A stretch of DNA of 41,239 nucleotides from an uncultured Salinimicrobium sp. (GTDB lineage Bacteria; Bacteroidota; Bacteroidia; Flavobacteriales; Flavobacteriaceae), in assembly GCA_946887025.1 (NCBI GenBank), contig CAMPJY010000005.1, positions 1 to 41,239 of the forward strand, in the 5' to 3' direction. The notes below the pieces were generated by a model. It worked only from the letters and a program-made list of their open reading frames with translations, did not search any database and was not told the DNA's origin. The position numbers and the translations under genes are program-made. Shown here one piece after another: positions 8,081-17,868 of this stretch (position 1 is the stretch's first letter; each line of letters begins with the position of its first letter).

Positions 8081-10336
8081 ATGAATTCTAAATATTTTTT
8101 ATGGGCTCTGGTCCCGGCAATACTAAGCGGATGCGGCAAGGAACTACAGAAAGCTCCAGTTGAAGAAACCCCCATTGACTTTGTGGATCCCTTTATCGGG
8201 ACCGGAGGACACGGACATACCTATCCCGGGGCTTCGGTGCCTTTCGGGATGATACAACTGAGTCCCGACAACGGAGTAAGCGGCTGGGACTGGGTTTCCG
8301 GGTATCACTACTCCGACACCATCATTGCGGGCTTCAGTCACCTGCACCTGAGCGGGACAGGAATTGGCGATCTGGCGGATCTGCTCTTTATGCCGTCCAA
8401 TAAGGAAATCGATTTAGTAAACCGGGAAAGGGGAGGAGACAGGGCAGGAAAAGCTTATGCCTCTTCTTTTGAACACAGCAGCGAAGTGGCGGTGCCGGGC
8501 TTCTATAAGGTATTCCTGAAGGATCCCGAAGTCGAAGTTTCCCTGACAGCCACCCAGAGGACGGGTTATCAGAAATATGTCTATGCAGAAGGGGATGAGC
8601 AGTCCGTCATTCTGGACCTTGGTTTTGCAATCAATTGGGACAAGCCGACGGAATCGGGTATTACAGTCGAAGATGACAATACTATCACCGGATACCGTCA
8701 TAGCACAGGTTGGGCGAACAATCAGAAAGTCTTTTTCGTAGCAGAATTTTCCCGACCACTTAAGGATTACCAACTGGTAGCCGATGGGGAAGGCGTGGAA
8801 GGAACCCAGGCTTCAGGAACAAGTTCGGCGGCACAGTTCTTTTTTGGAAATGAGGATCGGGAGCTGCAGGTAAAGCTGGCTCTTTCCTCAGTGAGTGTGG
8901 AAAATGCTAAAGCCAATCTCGATACAGAAGAGAATTTTGAGAAGGTAAAAAAATCGGCTTCCGAGGCCTGGGAAAAAGCACTGCAGGATATACAGATCAC
9001 CACCCCTGTGGATTCCCTGAAAACCATTTTCTACACCGCCCTGTATCACACCAAACTGTCTCCAGTAACCTTCAGCGATGAGAACGGGGAATTCCGCAAG
9101 GAGAACGACAGCATAGTCACGGCCGAAGACTATACGGTTTATTCCACCCTTTCCCTCTGGGACACCTTCAGGGCGCAGCAGCCTTTGCTAACGCTTACGG
9201 ACCCGAAGTTGGTTTCGGATATCATCAATTCGATGCTGGCGTATTATACGACGGAACATATACTTCCGGTGTGGACGCTTTACGGGAATGAGACCAATAC
9301 CATGACAGGTTATCATTCGATTCCTGTGATCGCGGAGGCTTATTTCAAGGGAATTGAAGGCTTTGATCCCGAAGTAGCTTATCAGGCGATGAAAACCACC
9401 ATGATGCAGCAGGAGCGAGGCCTGGAGTATTATAAGGAATACGGTTATATCCCTTATGAATTACTGGATGAATCCGTAACCATCAGCCTCGAATACGCCT
9501 ACAATGACTGGTGTGTGGCACAGATGGCAAAGGCCCTGGGGCATGAGGAGGATTACCAGTATTTTCTGAACCGTTCCCGGGCCTATCAGAAATTATTCGA
9601 TCCGGAAACCGGTTTTATGAGGGGACTTTCCAAAGATGGGGAATCCTGGAACGAACCTTTTGATCCCCGACATTCGAATCATCGTGAGAATACGGACTAT
9701 ACCGAAGGAAATGCATGGCAGCACAGCTGGTTTGTGTTGCATGAACCAGAAAAGTTCATCGAGTTACATGGAGGCCCGGAGGAGTTTACCCAGATGTTGG
9801 AGCAACTCTTCACCACCAGTTCTGAGATCACCGGGGACAATGTTTCCGCCGATATTTCAGGGCTGATAGGGCAGTACGCCCATGGGAATGAGCCGAGCCA
9901 TCATATTGCTTACCTGTTCAACAAGGCAGGGCAGCCCTGGCGCACCCAATACTGGGTGAACCAGATCCTGAAGACCCAGTACAAGGATGATCCGAACGGT
10001 CTGAGCGGAAATGAGGATGCAGGACAGATGTCCGCCTGGTACGTCTTCAGCTCCATGGGACTTTATCCTTTTAATCCTGTTTCGGCAACCTATGAAATTG
10101 GCAGCCCTCTTTTCGAAAGTTCGGTCCTCAATCTTGAAAACGGGAATAATTTCGAGATCATTGCGGAAGGGGTTTCAGAAGAGAACATTTATATACAGTC
10201 TGCAACCCTGAACGGGGAAGAATTTAACCGTACCAGCATCTCCCACGAGGAAATACTGGAAGGAGGGCAGCTGCACTTTATCATGGGGCCTGAACCTAAC
10301 AAGAGCTGGGGAGTGACGCAAAACTCCGGGAACTAA
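8081..10336 (+). CDS. GH92 alpha-mannosidase, lipoprotein (alpha-1,2 type motif)
   Basis: A calcium-dependent exo-alpha-mannosidase that trims non-reducing mannose, here probably the alpha-1,2 caps of high-mannose N-glycans. The lipobox LSGC gives lipidated Cys18, so it is anchored to a membrane facing the periplasm or surface. The N-terminal GH92 domain (about 35-280) begins VDPFIGTGGHGHTYPGA, and the catalytic (alpha/alpha)6 domain covers about 290-740. Motifs include TEGNAWQH with Glu542, HGNEPSHH (601-608), and GNEDAGQMSAWY with Glu645/Asp646 at the position of the family's acidic base pair. HGNEPSHH is, to my knowledge, typical of alpha-1,2-specific members. It is the first gene of a tightly packed operon and overlaps the next gene by 1 nt. 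Confidence 0.95.
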   Translation: MNSKYFLWALVPAILSGCGKELQKAPVEETPIDFVDPFIGTGGHGHTYPGASVPFGMIQLSPDNGVSGWDWVSGYHYSDTIIAGFSHLHLSGTGIGDLADLLFMPSNKEIDLVNRERGGDRAGKAYASSFEHSSEVAVPGFYKVFLKDPEVEVSLTATQRTGYQKYVYAEGDEQSVILDLGFAINWDKPTESGITVEDDNTITGYRHSTGWANNQKVFFVAEFSRPLKDYQLVADGEGVEGTQASGTSSAAQFFFGNEDRELQVKLALSSVSVENAKANLDTEENFEKVKKSASEAWEKALQDIQITTPVDSLKTIFYTALYHTKLSPVTFSDENGEFRKENDSIVTAEDYTVYSTLSLWDTFRAQQPLLTLTDPKLVSDIINSMLAYYTTEHILPVWTLYGNETNTMTGYHSIPVIAEAYFKGIEGFDPEVAYQAMKTTMMQQERGLEYYKEYGYIPYELLDESVTISLEYAYNDWCVAQMAKALGHEEDYQYFLNRSRAYQKLFDPETGFMRGLSKDGESWNEPFDPRHSNHRENTDYTEGNAWQHSWFVLHEPEKFIELHGGPEEFTQMLEQLFTTSSEITGDNVSADISGLIGQYAHGNEPSHHIAYLFNKAGQPWRTQYWVNQILKTQYKDDPNGLSGNEDAGQMSAWYVFSSMGLYPFNPVSATYEIGSPLFESSVLNLENGNNFEIIAEGVSEENIYIQSATLNGEEFNRTSISHEEILEGGQLHFIMGPEPNKSWGVTQNSGN

Positions 10337-12213
10337 TGGCAGGATTGGATGCTTTTATCATTTTCCTGTACATAGCCATTACCCTGGTGGTTGGTTTTTA
10401 TGTTTCGAGGAGGGCCAGCAAGGGGCTGGATTCCTATTTCCTCGGGGGGAAAAGTATTAAATGGTATTACCTGGGGCTGAGTAATGGCTCCGGCATGTTC
10501 GATGTTTCGGGCACCGCCTGGATGGTGGGGATCCTCTTCCTCTATGGGGTGAAGAGTTTTATGTTCATGTGGATGTGGCCCATCTGGAACCAGATCTTCG
10601 TGATGATGTTCCTGGCGGTATGGATCCGGAGGTCCAAAGTAATGACAGGTTCTGAATGGATCCTCACCCGCTTCGGGGACGACAGGGCCGGGAGGGCTTC
10701 GCATCTTATTGTGGCTATTTTTGCGGTGATTGCCTCCATCGGGTTTATTGCCTATTTTTTTGAAGGGGTCGGGAAGTTCATGACGGTGATCCTGCCATGG
10801 GACCTTTCCGTAGTAGTAGGAAATGCCATCTGGCTGTCTTCAGACCACGCCTATGCGCTTCTGATCATCGTTTTAACCACCATATATACTGTAAAGGGAG
10901 GAATGTTTTCGGTGGTTGCGACTGAAGTTTTACAGTACCTGATCATGGTAATTGCGGGTATTCTTATCGCTGGCTATTCCTTCTTTACCATCACCGACAG
11001 GGAACTCGCGGATGCGATCCCTGCGGAATGGAAAAATGTGATGTTCAGTAATGAATTACAGGGCTTCTGGACCGGGAAACTGGAGAGTTTTAACCAGCTT
11101 ATAGATACTCAGGGCTACAAGATGTTCGGGGCTTTTATCGGGATGACCCTTTTCAAAGGATTTTTTGCCAGTGTTGCGGGACCCACTCCGAGTTACGACA
11201 TGCAGCGGATACTTTCTACCCGAACGGTTAAGGAATCGGCTTATATGAGCGGTTTCACCAATCTGGTACTGTTCATTCCCCGTTACCTGCTGATTACGGG
11301 AATTGTGGTGCTGGCCCTGGTCTATATTGCGCCCGCCTTGGGAGAACAGGCAGGGATAACGGGGAATGACCTGGAGGTCATCCTCCCGCAGGTGATCAAT
11401 GACCATATTCCTGTTGGGCTTAAAGGAATTCTGCTTGCAGGACTTCTGGCAGCCTTCATGTCGACCTTTTCTGCCTTCGTCAATTCAGGCCCTGCCTATA
11501 TTGTGAACGACATCTATAAGAAATATTACAAGCCTGAAGCTTCAGACCGGCATTATGTAAAAGCCAGTCATATTTCCTCCTTCCTGGTGGTGCTTTTGGG
11601 AGTGATCATGGGCTTTTTTGCGGATTCCATCAATTCCATCACCCTCTGGATCACCAGCGCCCTTTACGGGGGCTATATCGCAGCCAATTTTCTGAAATGG
11701 GTATGGTGGCGACTTAATGGCTGGGGGTATTTCTGGGGCATGCTCTCGGGATTGATTATAGCTACCCTGCAATTTATTCTGGGATATAATAGTGAAAATT
11801 TTGCGGAAGGAAGCATCTGGTTTGAGCTGGCAAACATTCCCGCTATCTATCTTTTTCCCATTATATTTGGCTTCTCCATATTAGGACTCCTGCTGGGGAC
11901 TTTATTAACGCCCCCGACTAATCCGGAGACCCTTAAGGCTTTCTATTCAAATGTACATCCATGGGGCTGGTGGAAGCCTGTGAGAAAGGAACTGCAGAAA
12001 GACGGAAAGAATTTCAGGAAAAATGGGGAATTTGGAATTGATATGATAAATTGCGCAATTGGAATTGTCTGGCAATCCAGCATGATCCTGATGCCGATAT
12101 ATCTGGTTATCAGGGAGTATCCGAAGGCATTGATCTGGACCCTTGTTTTTACAGTGACTTCGGTCATCCTGAAATTCACCTGGTACGACAGAATTAAAAA
12201 ATATAAAGACTGA
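10336..12213 (+). CDS. Sodium:solute symporter family protein
   Basis: A 625-residue polytopic inner-membrane protein of the SSS family with about 13-14 hydrophobic helices. Typical features are the first helix with [20 protein letters not shown] and the [10 protein letters not shown] loop. It shares one base with the GH92 stop (TAATG) and is followed after 1 nt by the GH130 phosphorylase. The natural reading is sodium-driven uptake of the substrate of that phosphorylase, Man-beta-1,4-GlcNAc or a close relative, after extracytoplasmic trimming. Substrate assignment is by context only; SSS members also carry sialic acids, sugars and amino acids. Confidence 0.9.
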   Translation: MAGLDAFIIFLYIAITLVVGFYVSRRASKGLDSYFLGGKSIKWYYLGLSNGSGMFDVSGTAWMVGILFLYGVKSFMFMWMWPIWNQIFVMMFLAVWIRRSKVMTGSEWILTRFGDDRAGRASHLIVAIFAVIASIGFIAYFFEGVGKFMTVILPWDLSVVVGNAIWLSSDHAYALLIIVLTTIYTVKGGMFSVVATEVLQYLIMVIAGILIAGYSFFTITDRELADAIPAEWKNVMFSNELQGFWTGKLESFNQLIDTQGYKMFGAFIGMTLFKGFFASVAGPTPSYDMQRILSTRTVKESAYMSGFTNLVLFIPRYLLITGIVVLALVYIAPALGEQAGITGNDLEVILPQVINDHIPVGLKGILLAGLLAAFMSTFSAFVNSGPAYIVNDIYKKYYKPEASDRHYVKASHISSFLVVLLGVIMGFFADSINSITLWITSALYGGYIAANFLKWVWWRLNGWGYFWGMLSGLIIATLQFILGYNSENFAEGSIWFELANIPAIYLFPIIFGFSILGLLLGTLLTPPTNPETLKAFYSNVHPWGWWKPVRKELQKDGKNFRKNGEFGIDMINCAIGIVWQSSMILMPIYLVIREYPKALIWTLVFTVTSVILKFTWYDRIKKYKD

Positions 12214-12214
12214 A

Positions 12215-13183
12215 ATGTTAGCAAATATACCCTGGCAGGACAGACCTGCAAATTCGAATGAAGTCATGTGGCGCTATGACGCCAATCCGATTATAGGGCG
12301 CTATGCCATTCCGAGTTCCAACTCGGTGTTCAACTCTGCGGTAGTTCCTTTCGAAGACGGTTATGCAGGAGTTTTCCGTTGCGATAACAAAGCCGTGCAG
12401 ATGAATATCTTTGCCGGTTTCAGCAAGAATGGGATCGATTGGGAGATAGAACACGAGCCTATTGAATTTAAGGCCGGTAATACTGAAATGCTGGAATCGG
12501 ATTATAAATATGATCCGAGAGTTACCTTTATAGAAGATAGATACTGGATCACCTGGTGTAACGGGTACCATGGCCCGACTATCGGGATTGCCTATACCTT
12601 CGACTTCAAGGAATTCTTTCAGTGTGAGAACGCCTTTCTGCCTTTCAACCGGAATGGGGTGCTGTTTCCAAAGAAGATCAACGGGAAATACGCCATGCTG
12701 AGCAGGCCCAGCGATAATGGGCATACTCCATTTGGCGATATTTACATCAGCTACAGCCCCGATATGAAATACTGGGGGGAACACCGCTGCGTGATGAAAG
12801 TGACCCCCTTCCAGGACAGCGCCTGGCAGTGTACCAAGATAGGGGCAGGGCCTGTGCCCATACTTACCTCTGAAGGCTGGCTTTTGTTTTATCACGGGGT
12901 GATCAATACCTGTAATGGATTTCGCTACTCCATGGGTGCCGCGATCCTTGACGAACAGCAGCCTGATATGGTGAAATATCGAACCAAACCTTATCTGCTG
13001 GCACCTGCGGAGATTTACGAGCTCACCGGAGATGTGCCGAATGTACTTTTTCCCTGTGCTGCCCTTCATTCCGAAGAGGAAGACAAGCTGGCAGTATATT
13101 ACGGGGCTGCCGATACGGTAACTGCCATGGCTTTTGGTCGGACCAGTGAAATTCTTGATTTTATTAAAAAGAACAGTCTGTAA
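12215..13183 (+). CDS. GH130 phosphorylase, likely Man-beta-1,4-GlcNAc phosphorylase
   Basis: A 322-residue five-bladed beta-propeller without signal peptide, so cytoplasmic. GH130 enzymes split beta-mannosides with phosphate. The N-glycan-associated branch (for example BT1033 and UhgbMP) turns Man-beta-1,4-GlcNAc into mannose 1-phosphate and GlcNAc. The likely proton donor is Asp100 in KYDPRVTF, matching the conserved position in characterised members. The GAGPVP, FYHG and YYGAADT blade motifs are also present. It sits between the symporter (1 nt) and the exported family-9-like protein (2 nt), within a locus dedicated to N-glycan bonds. Phosphorolysis saves one ATP per mannose. Confidence 0.9.
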   Translation: MLANIPWQDRPANSNEVMWRYDANPIIGRYAIPSSNSVFNSAVVPFEDGYAGVFRCDNKAVQMNIFAGFSKNGIDWEIEHEPIEFKAGNTEMLESDYKYDPRVTFIEDRYWITWCNGYHGPTIGIAYTFDFKEFFQCENAFLPFNRNGVLFPKKINGKYAMLSRPSDNGHTPFGDIYISYSPDMKYWGEHRCVMKVTPFQDSAWQCTKIGAGPVPILTSEGWLLFYHGVINTCNGFRYSMGAAILDEQQPDMVKYRTKPYLLAPAEIYELTGDVPNVLFPCAALHSEEEDKLAVYYGAADTVTAMAFGRTSEILDFIKKNSL

Positions 13184-13185
13184 AA

Positions 13186-14250
13186 ATGAAAAAGTTTCTT
13201 CTCCTTCTTCTGTTATGGAATTTTAATGGCTATTCCCAGGTTCAGGCCCCTAATACATATATAGCTTATAAGACTGTGGATTCCATAGTGATTGATGGGA
13301 AAGCAGAGGAGAGTTCCTGGGAAAGGGCGCCTTTTACTGCCGATTTTACAGATATCGAGGGGAAAAAGCTTCCAAAATACCAGACGAACATAAAAATGCT
13401 TTACGACGAGGAGTATATGTATTTTTATGCAAAGATGGAGGAGCCACATATCTGGGGCACCCTGAAACAACGGGATACCGTGATCTTTTACAACAACGAT
13501 TTTGAGATCTTCATTGATCCTGATGGCGATACCCACAACTACCTCGAATTTGAAATGAATGCCCTGAACACCGTCTGGGATCTCTTAATTGCGAAACCTT
13601 ATAGAGAACCGGCTCCCATAGTGGATAACTGGGATATCAATGGGCTTCTCTCTGCGGTTCATATTTCCGGGAGTCTGAATGATTCTTCAGACGAGGATGA
13701 TTTCTGGAGCGTGGAGGTGGCGATTCCGTGGGATGTGTTAGTCGAAGCGAATACGCATCAGGAAATTCCGGTGGGGGAATTCTGGAGACTGAATTTCTCA
13801 CGTGTGAACTGGGATCATGAACTTACGGATGGCACCTATTCCAGGAAAAAAGATGAGAAAGGAAATTACCTGCCGGAATACAACTGGGTATGGTCCCCAC
13901 AGGGGGTGATCAATATGCACGTACCCGAGAAATGGGGATATGTGTACTTTTCACCTAATGCAGCAGGGGAGAAGGATGATTTTGAGATCCCAAAGGATGA
14001 GCAGCTGAAGTGGTATTTATATGGACTGTACCGCGCACAGAAATCCTATTTCCAAGAAAATGGAGATTGGGCATCCTCGATCAGGGAACTTGGAAAGGAG
14101 CCTGTTAAGATTGAAGGTGAAAAGATCACCCCTGAGTTAGAAATACATAAGAGCGGCTGGAATATATGGATCAGGAGTCCTTATACAGGAGCCCTGTTGC
14201 TGCTCAGAGAAGACGGAGAATTTGTCAAACTAAATAAGAATATAAAATGA
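13186..14250 (+). CDS. Secreted CBM9-like carbohydrate-binding protein
   Basis: A 354-residue exported protein. The signal peptide (about 1-18, cut after GYSQ) has no lipobox. Residues about 25-250 form a family-9-type carbohydrate-binding fold (DOMON-like). It opens IDGKAEESSWERA, then YDEEYMYFYAKMEEPHIW, and contains NNDFEIFIDPDGDTHNYLEFEMNA split over adjacent strands. The C-terminal 100 residues are less recognisable and Trp/Tyr-rich. No catalytic motif is visible. It overlaps the next gene by 4 nt (ATGA), which suggests the two products work together. It may hold glycans or glycoproteins near the enzymes; the binding target is unknown. Confidence 0.82.
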   Translation: MKKFLLLLLLWNFNGYSQVQAPNTYIAYKTVDSIVIDGKAEESSWERAPFTADFTDIEGKKLPKYQTNIKMLYDEEYMYFYAKMEEPHIWGTLKQRDTVIFYNNDFEIFIDPDGDTHNYLEFEMNALNTVWDLLIAKPYREPAPIVDNWDINGLLSAVHISGSLNDSSDEDDFWSVEVAIPWDVLVEANTHQEIPVGEFWRLNFSRVNWDHELTDGTYSRKKDEKGNYLPEYNWVWSPQGVINMHVPEKWGYVYFSPNAAGEKDDFEIPKDEQLKWYLYGLYRAQKSYFQENGDWASSIRELGKEPVKIEGEKITPELEIHKSGWNIWIRSPYTGALLLLREDGEFVKLNKNIK

Positions 14251-15371
14251 AACTACTTAAGTTCCTGCTGATCCTGGTTTCAGCATCAGCAATTTCCTGC
14301 GTGAACAATTCCGAAGCCCAAAAGCAGGCGGAGAATGAGGTGGCAACATCTGAGACCTCTTCAGAAGAATTCAAGTTCTGGACCTGGATCACTGCCAATG
14401 CTTCCAGATCAGATGAGGAGTATTCCGCGGAATTCAAAAAATACAGCGAGAACGGGATAGATGCTGTTCTGATCAACACGGATACCGATCCGGAGCTTTT
14501 AAGCAGGCTTACCCCCTTAGCCAAAGAAGAAGGCCTGGAGGTACACGCCTGGATGTTCACCATGAACCGCCCGGGAGATAAAATTGCCCAGGAGCATCCT
14601 AAGTGGTATGCCGTAAGCCGGGACGGGAAATCGACTTTTGATGAGCCGCCTTATGTGGATTACTACAAATGGCTGTGCCCCACCAGAAAGGAGTCACGAG
14701 AGCACGTGTTAAGTCTTGTGGAAGGCCTTGCCAAAGTAGAGGGAATAGAGAGTGTTCATTTAGATTACATCCGTTTTTCTGATATTTTCCTTCCGATAGG
14801 GCTGCTGCCGAAATATGATCTGGAGCAGAATGAAGAGCTGCCAAGATTTGACTTCTGCTACTGCGATGTGTGTGTAAAAACTTTTGAAGAAGAACACCAT
14901 AAGAATCCGCGGGATTTTGAGAACCCTGCTATAGACATGGAGTGGAAACAATTCCGTTTGAACAAGATCAAAGCTGTAGTTGATGCTGCTTATGAGATAG
15001 CCCATGAAAATGGAAAGGAACTGACAGCGGCTGTATTCCCTTATCCTGAAATGGCGGATCACATGGTCCGTCAACGCTGGGACAAGTGGAACATCGATAA
15101 GGTGCTGCCTATGATCTACCACAATTTTTATAATGAGGACCTCGATTGGATAGGTTTTGCCACAGGACAGGGAGTAAAGGACCTTTCTGAAAAGGATACG
15201 GAACTTCACACTGGAATCTACCTGCCCGGGATGAGTGGGGAAGAGGTAAGTAAGGCAATCCAATTAGCCAAAGAGAACGGAGCCAAAGGGGTTTCCTTCT
15301 TTGACGGAGGGGCCTTTACCCCGGAACAATTTGAAGCCTTGAAGAATTTTGAAGAACAGAATGCTAAATAG
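14247..15371 (+). CDS. Putative TIM-barrel glycoside hydrolase, lipoprotein, family not assigned
   Basis: A 374-residue lipoprotein; the lipobox AISC gives Cys18. After a low-complexity linker (19-40) the sequence follows a (beta/alpha)8 pattern like the hypothetical GHL-type hydrolases. It runs IDAVLIN, LEVHAWMF, EHPKWYAVSRDG, KWLCP, then HLDYIRF (171-177) with Asp173, and later VLPMIYHNFY and GVSFFDGGAF. A Cys motif, FCYCDVC (203-209), resembles structural Cys clusters of other GHL proteins. It lacks the GH18 DxxDxDxE signature. It is coupled to the CBM9-like gene and closes the first operon. In a locus without a visible endo-beta-N-acetylglucosaminidase it is a candidate for that role, but this is inference. 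The fold call is moderate and the activity unknown. Confidence 0.72.
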   Translation: MKLLKFLLILVSASAISCVNNSEAQKQAENEVATSETSSEEFKFWTWITANASRSDEEYSAEFKKYSENGIDAVLINTDTDPELLSRLTPLAKEEGLEVHAWMFTMNRPGDKIAQEHPKWYAVSRDGKSTFDEPPYVDYYKWLCPTRKESREHVLSLVEGLAKVEGIESVHLDYIRFSDIFLPIGLLPKYDLEQNEELPRFDFCYCDVCVKTFEEEHHKNPRDFENPAIDMEWKQFRLNKIKAVVDAAYEIAHENGKELTAAVFPYPEMADHMVRQRWDKWNIDKVLPMIYHNFYNEDLDWIGFATGQGVKDLSEKDTELHTGIYLPGMSGEEVSKAIQLAKENGAKGVSFFDGGAFTPEQFEALKNFEEQNAK

Positions 15372-15535
15372 AATCCTTTTGGGGGTCTAAAAGATAAATA
15401 CCATATAATGACCAATAGAACTATGTCATTGCTGTAATTGTCTCCCTGGAAGAATATATGCTTTTGGGAAAAGAATACTCCCAGAGATTTAAAATAACAC
15501 CTGCACTTAAATAATTTAATTTCTCCATTAATATC

Positions 15536-17866
15536 ATGAAGGTACTGCATAAATTCTCCCTGGCTTTTATTTCTGTACTTGCGCTTTCCTGCAGTTCGGG
15601 AGAGGTGGATAAAAAGTTCAGCCGGGAAGATATCAATATCGTCCCCCAACCAAAGGAACTGAATCTCAATGAAGGGAGTTTCAGCTTTAATGAGGATACA
15701 AAATTTGTTGTCTCCGGGGAAGGGGAAAAGGAGATTTCAGAACTGCTTACAGAGAAATTTAAAACTGTAGCTAACTGGGATCTGGAGCTGGTAAATTCGG
15801 CTCCTGCCGCCAATTTTGTTGACTTCCAGACTAAGGAATCTCTGGAACCTGAAGCCTATGAACTTGAGGTGACTTCAGATGAGATCATCATCAGCGCCAA
15901 TTCTTACTCCGGCTTCCTGTACGGGATGGAAAGTATCCGACTGATGTTGCCCCCCGAAATTGAAAAAGATGGACCGGTAAGCGATGTAAGCTGGCAGATT
16001 CCCAATGTGAGTATCAAGGATGCTCCCAGATTTAAATGGAGAGGATTACATCAGGATGTATCCAGGCATTTTCTTCCCAAGGAATATATGCATGAGGTAA
16101 TTGACAGAATGGCCATGCTGAAACTGAATACCCTGCACTTTCACCTGGTAGATGACCAGGGCTGGAGGATCGAGATCAAGGAATATCCCAAACTTACAGA
16201 GGTTGGGGCTTTCCGCGTAGATCACGAAGACATGCACTGGAATGCTAGGCCCACTCCTGAGTTAGGAGAGGAAGCTACCTATGGTGGTTTTTATACCCAG
16301 AAAGAAATAAAGGAGATCGTGGTCCATGCCCAGGCCAGAGGAATAACCGTGGTTCCGGAAATCGAAATGCCCGCCCATGTTATGAGTGCCATCGCCGCTT
16401 ATCCTGAGCTTTCCTGCTTCGGAAAAGAGATCATGGTACCCACGGGAGGAGTTTGGCCTATCACAGAGATCTACTGCCCCGGAAAAGAATCCACCTTTAC
16501 CTTCCTGGAGAATGTGATGCTGGAGGTGATGGAGCTGTTCCCGTCAAAATATATCCACGTGGGTGGGGATGAGGCTACAAAAACCAACTGGGAGATCTGT
16601 CCTGACTGTCAGCGAAGAATGGCGGAAGAGGGACTGGAGGATGTGGAAGAGCTGCAGTCTTATTTCATCAAAAGAATGGAGAAATTCCTCAGCGAACACG
16701 ACCGCGTTCTTGTTGGCTGGGATGAAATTCTCGAAGGAGGACTTGCCCCCGGAGCCACAGTGATGAGCTGGAGAGGGACCCAGGGAGGCTGGGAAGCTTC
16801 TGAGCAGGGACACGATGTGGTGATGACACCTACAGATCCACTGTACTTTGATTATTACCAGGGAATTCCCGATACCGAGCCGGTAGCTTTTGGGGGGTAT
16901 AATACCCTGAGCAAGGTTTATGTATTCGATCCTGTGATCGATTCCATGACGGTTGAACAGAAAAGTCATGTTTTGGGAGCTCAGGCCAATATGTGGTCTG
17001 AATTCATTCCTGATCCTTCGCATTCTGAATACATGATGTTCCCAAGGCTTGCTGCCCTGGCAGAAGTCGTCTGGAGCCCTAAGGAAGACAGGAATTGGGA
17101 AGATTTCTCCAGAAGAGTCATGCAGATGTTCGAAAGATTCGAGTATATGGGAATCAACTATGCCAGAAGTTCTTTTGCTGTCACTGCGGAAACAGAGGTG
17201 GATATGGATGGCGGTTCCATGGAAATAAGCCTGGAGAACGAGTTCCCGAATTCCGAGATCCGATATGCATTAAATGAGGATCCTTTGACAAAAGAATCCA
17301 AGATTTATACCAGTCCTTTTGAAATTTCAGAAACAACTACCATAAAAGCAGCTGTTTTTGAGAATGGGGAGATGCCGGGAGAGGTTTTCGAAAAAACATT
17401 CTATTTTCACAAGGCTGTTGGTAAGCCGGTGGTATATAATCCTGTTTATCATGACAGTTACAAGGGCGCCAAAGAGGTGGGAATGGTAAACGTGCTGCGG
17501 GGATCGCTGAATTTCCATGACGGACAATGGCAAGCCTGGCTGGTGGACGATATGGAGGTGGTGATCGACCTGGAGGAACTTACTTCAGTGAGTAAAGTGA
17601 TTGTTGGTTCCATGGAGAACCAGGGCTCCGGGATCTATTTCCCTCTTGAGGTGGAGGTTTTCCTTTCCAGGGATGGAGAAAACTATACCAGCGTGGGGAA
17701 AATTGAGAGACCATTCGAAAATAACGGAAACGCAGTCCTGAAGGATTTCAGCATAGAGTTTGAACCTCAGGAGGCGAGAAAAATAAAAGTTATGGCAAAG
17801 AATCAGGCTCACCCGCCATCGGGTGGCAGCGCCTGGTTGTTTGTTGATGAAATAGTAGTAGAATAA
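15536..17866 (+). CDS. GH20 beta-N-acetylhexosaminidase, lipoprotein
   Basis: Removes terminal beta-linked GlcNAc (or GalNAc) using substrate-assisted catalysis. The 776-residue lipoprotein has lipobox ALSC (Cys19). The GH20b domain (about 30-150) is followed by the TIM barrel (about 160-510) with HLVDDQGWRIEI and VVPEIEMPAHV. The catalytic Asp345-Glu346 pair lies in HVGGDEATK. The C-terminal part holds a chitobiase-C-like segment (about 540-620) and an F5/8-type beta-sandwich (about 630-776) likely to bind glycan. A 164-bp gap separates it from the previous operon, so it may start a new transcript, though I find no exact TAnnTTTG there. The GH29 gene follows after 2 nt. Confidence 0.95.
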   Translation: MKVLHKFSLAFISVLALSCSSGEVDKKFSREDINIVPQPKELNLNEGSFSFNEDTKFVVSGEGEKEISELLTEKFKTVANWDLELVNSAPAANFVDFQTKESLEPEAYELEVTSDEIIISANSYSGFLYGMESIRLMLPPEIEKDGPVSDVSWQIPNVSIKDAPRFKWRGLHQDVSRHFLPKEYMHEVIDRMAMLKLNTLHFHLVDDQGWRIEIKEYPKLTEVGAFRVDHEDMHWNARPTPELGEEATYGGFYTQKEIKEIVVHAQARGITVVPEIEMPAHVMSAIAAYPELSCFGKEIMVPTGGVWPITEIYCPGKESTFTFLENVMLEVMELFPSKYIHVGGDEATKTNWEICPDCQRRMAEEGLEDVEELQSYFIKRMEKFLSEHDRVLVGWDEILEGGLAPGATVMSWRGTQGGWEASEQGHDVVMTPTDPLYFDYYQGIPDTEPVAFGGYNTLSKVYVFDPVIDSMTVEQKSHVLGAQANMWSEFIPDPSHSEYMMFPRLAALAEVVWSPKEDRNWEDFSRRVMQMFERFEYMGINYARSSFAVTAETEVDMDGGSMEISLENEFPNSEIRYALNEDPLTKESKIYTSPFEISETTTIKAAVFENGEMPGEVFEKTFYFHKAVGKPVVYNPVYHDSYKGAKEVGMVNVLRGSLNFHDGQWQAWLVDDMEVVIDLEELTSVSKVIVGSMENQGSGIYFPLEVEVFLSRDGENYTSVGKIERPFENNGNAVLKDFSIEFEPQEARKIKVMAKNQAHPPSGGSAWLFVDEIVVE

Positions 17867-17868
17867 TT

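Noticed and set aside
12218..13069. Minus-strand frame of 283 codons opposite the GH130 gene
   Set aside because: It lies almost wholly within a clear GH130 gene and has no recognisable motifs.
14247..15371. Calling the TIM-barrel lipoprotein a GH18 endoglycosidase
   Set aside because: The DxxDxDxE signature is absent; only the genomic context suggests an endo role.
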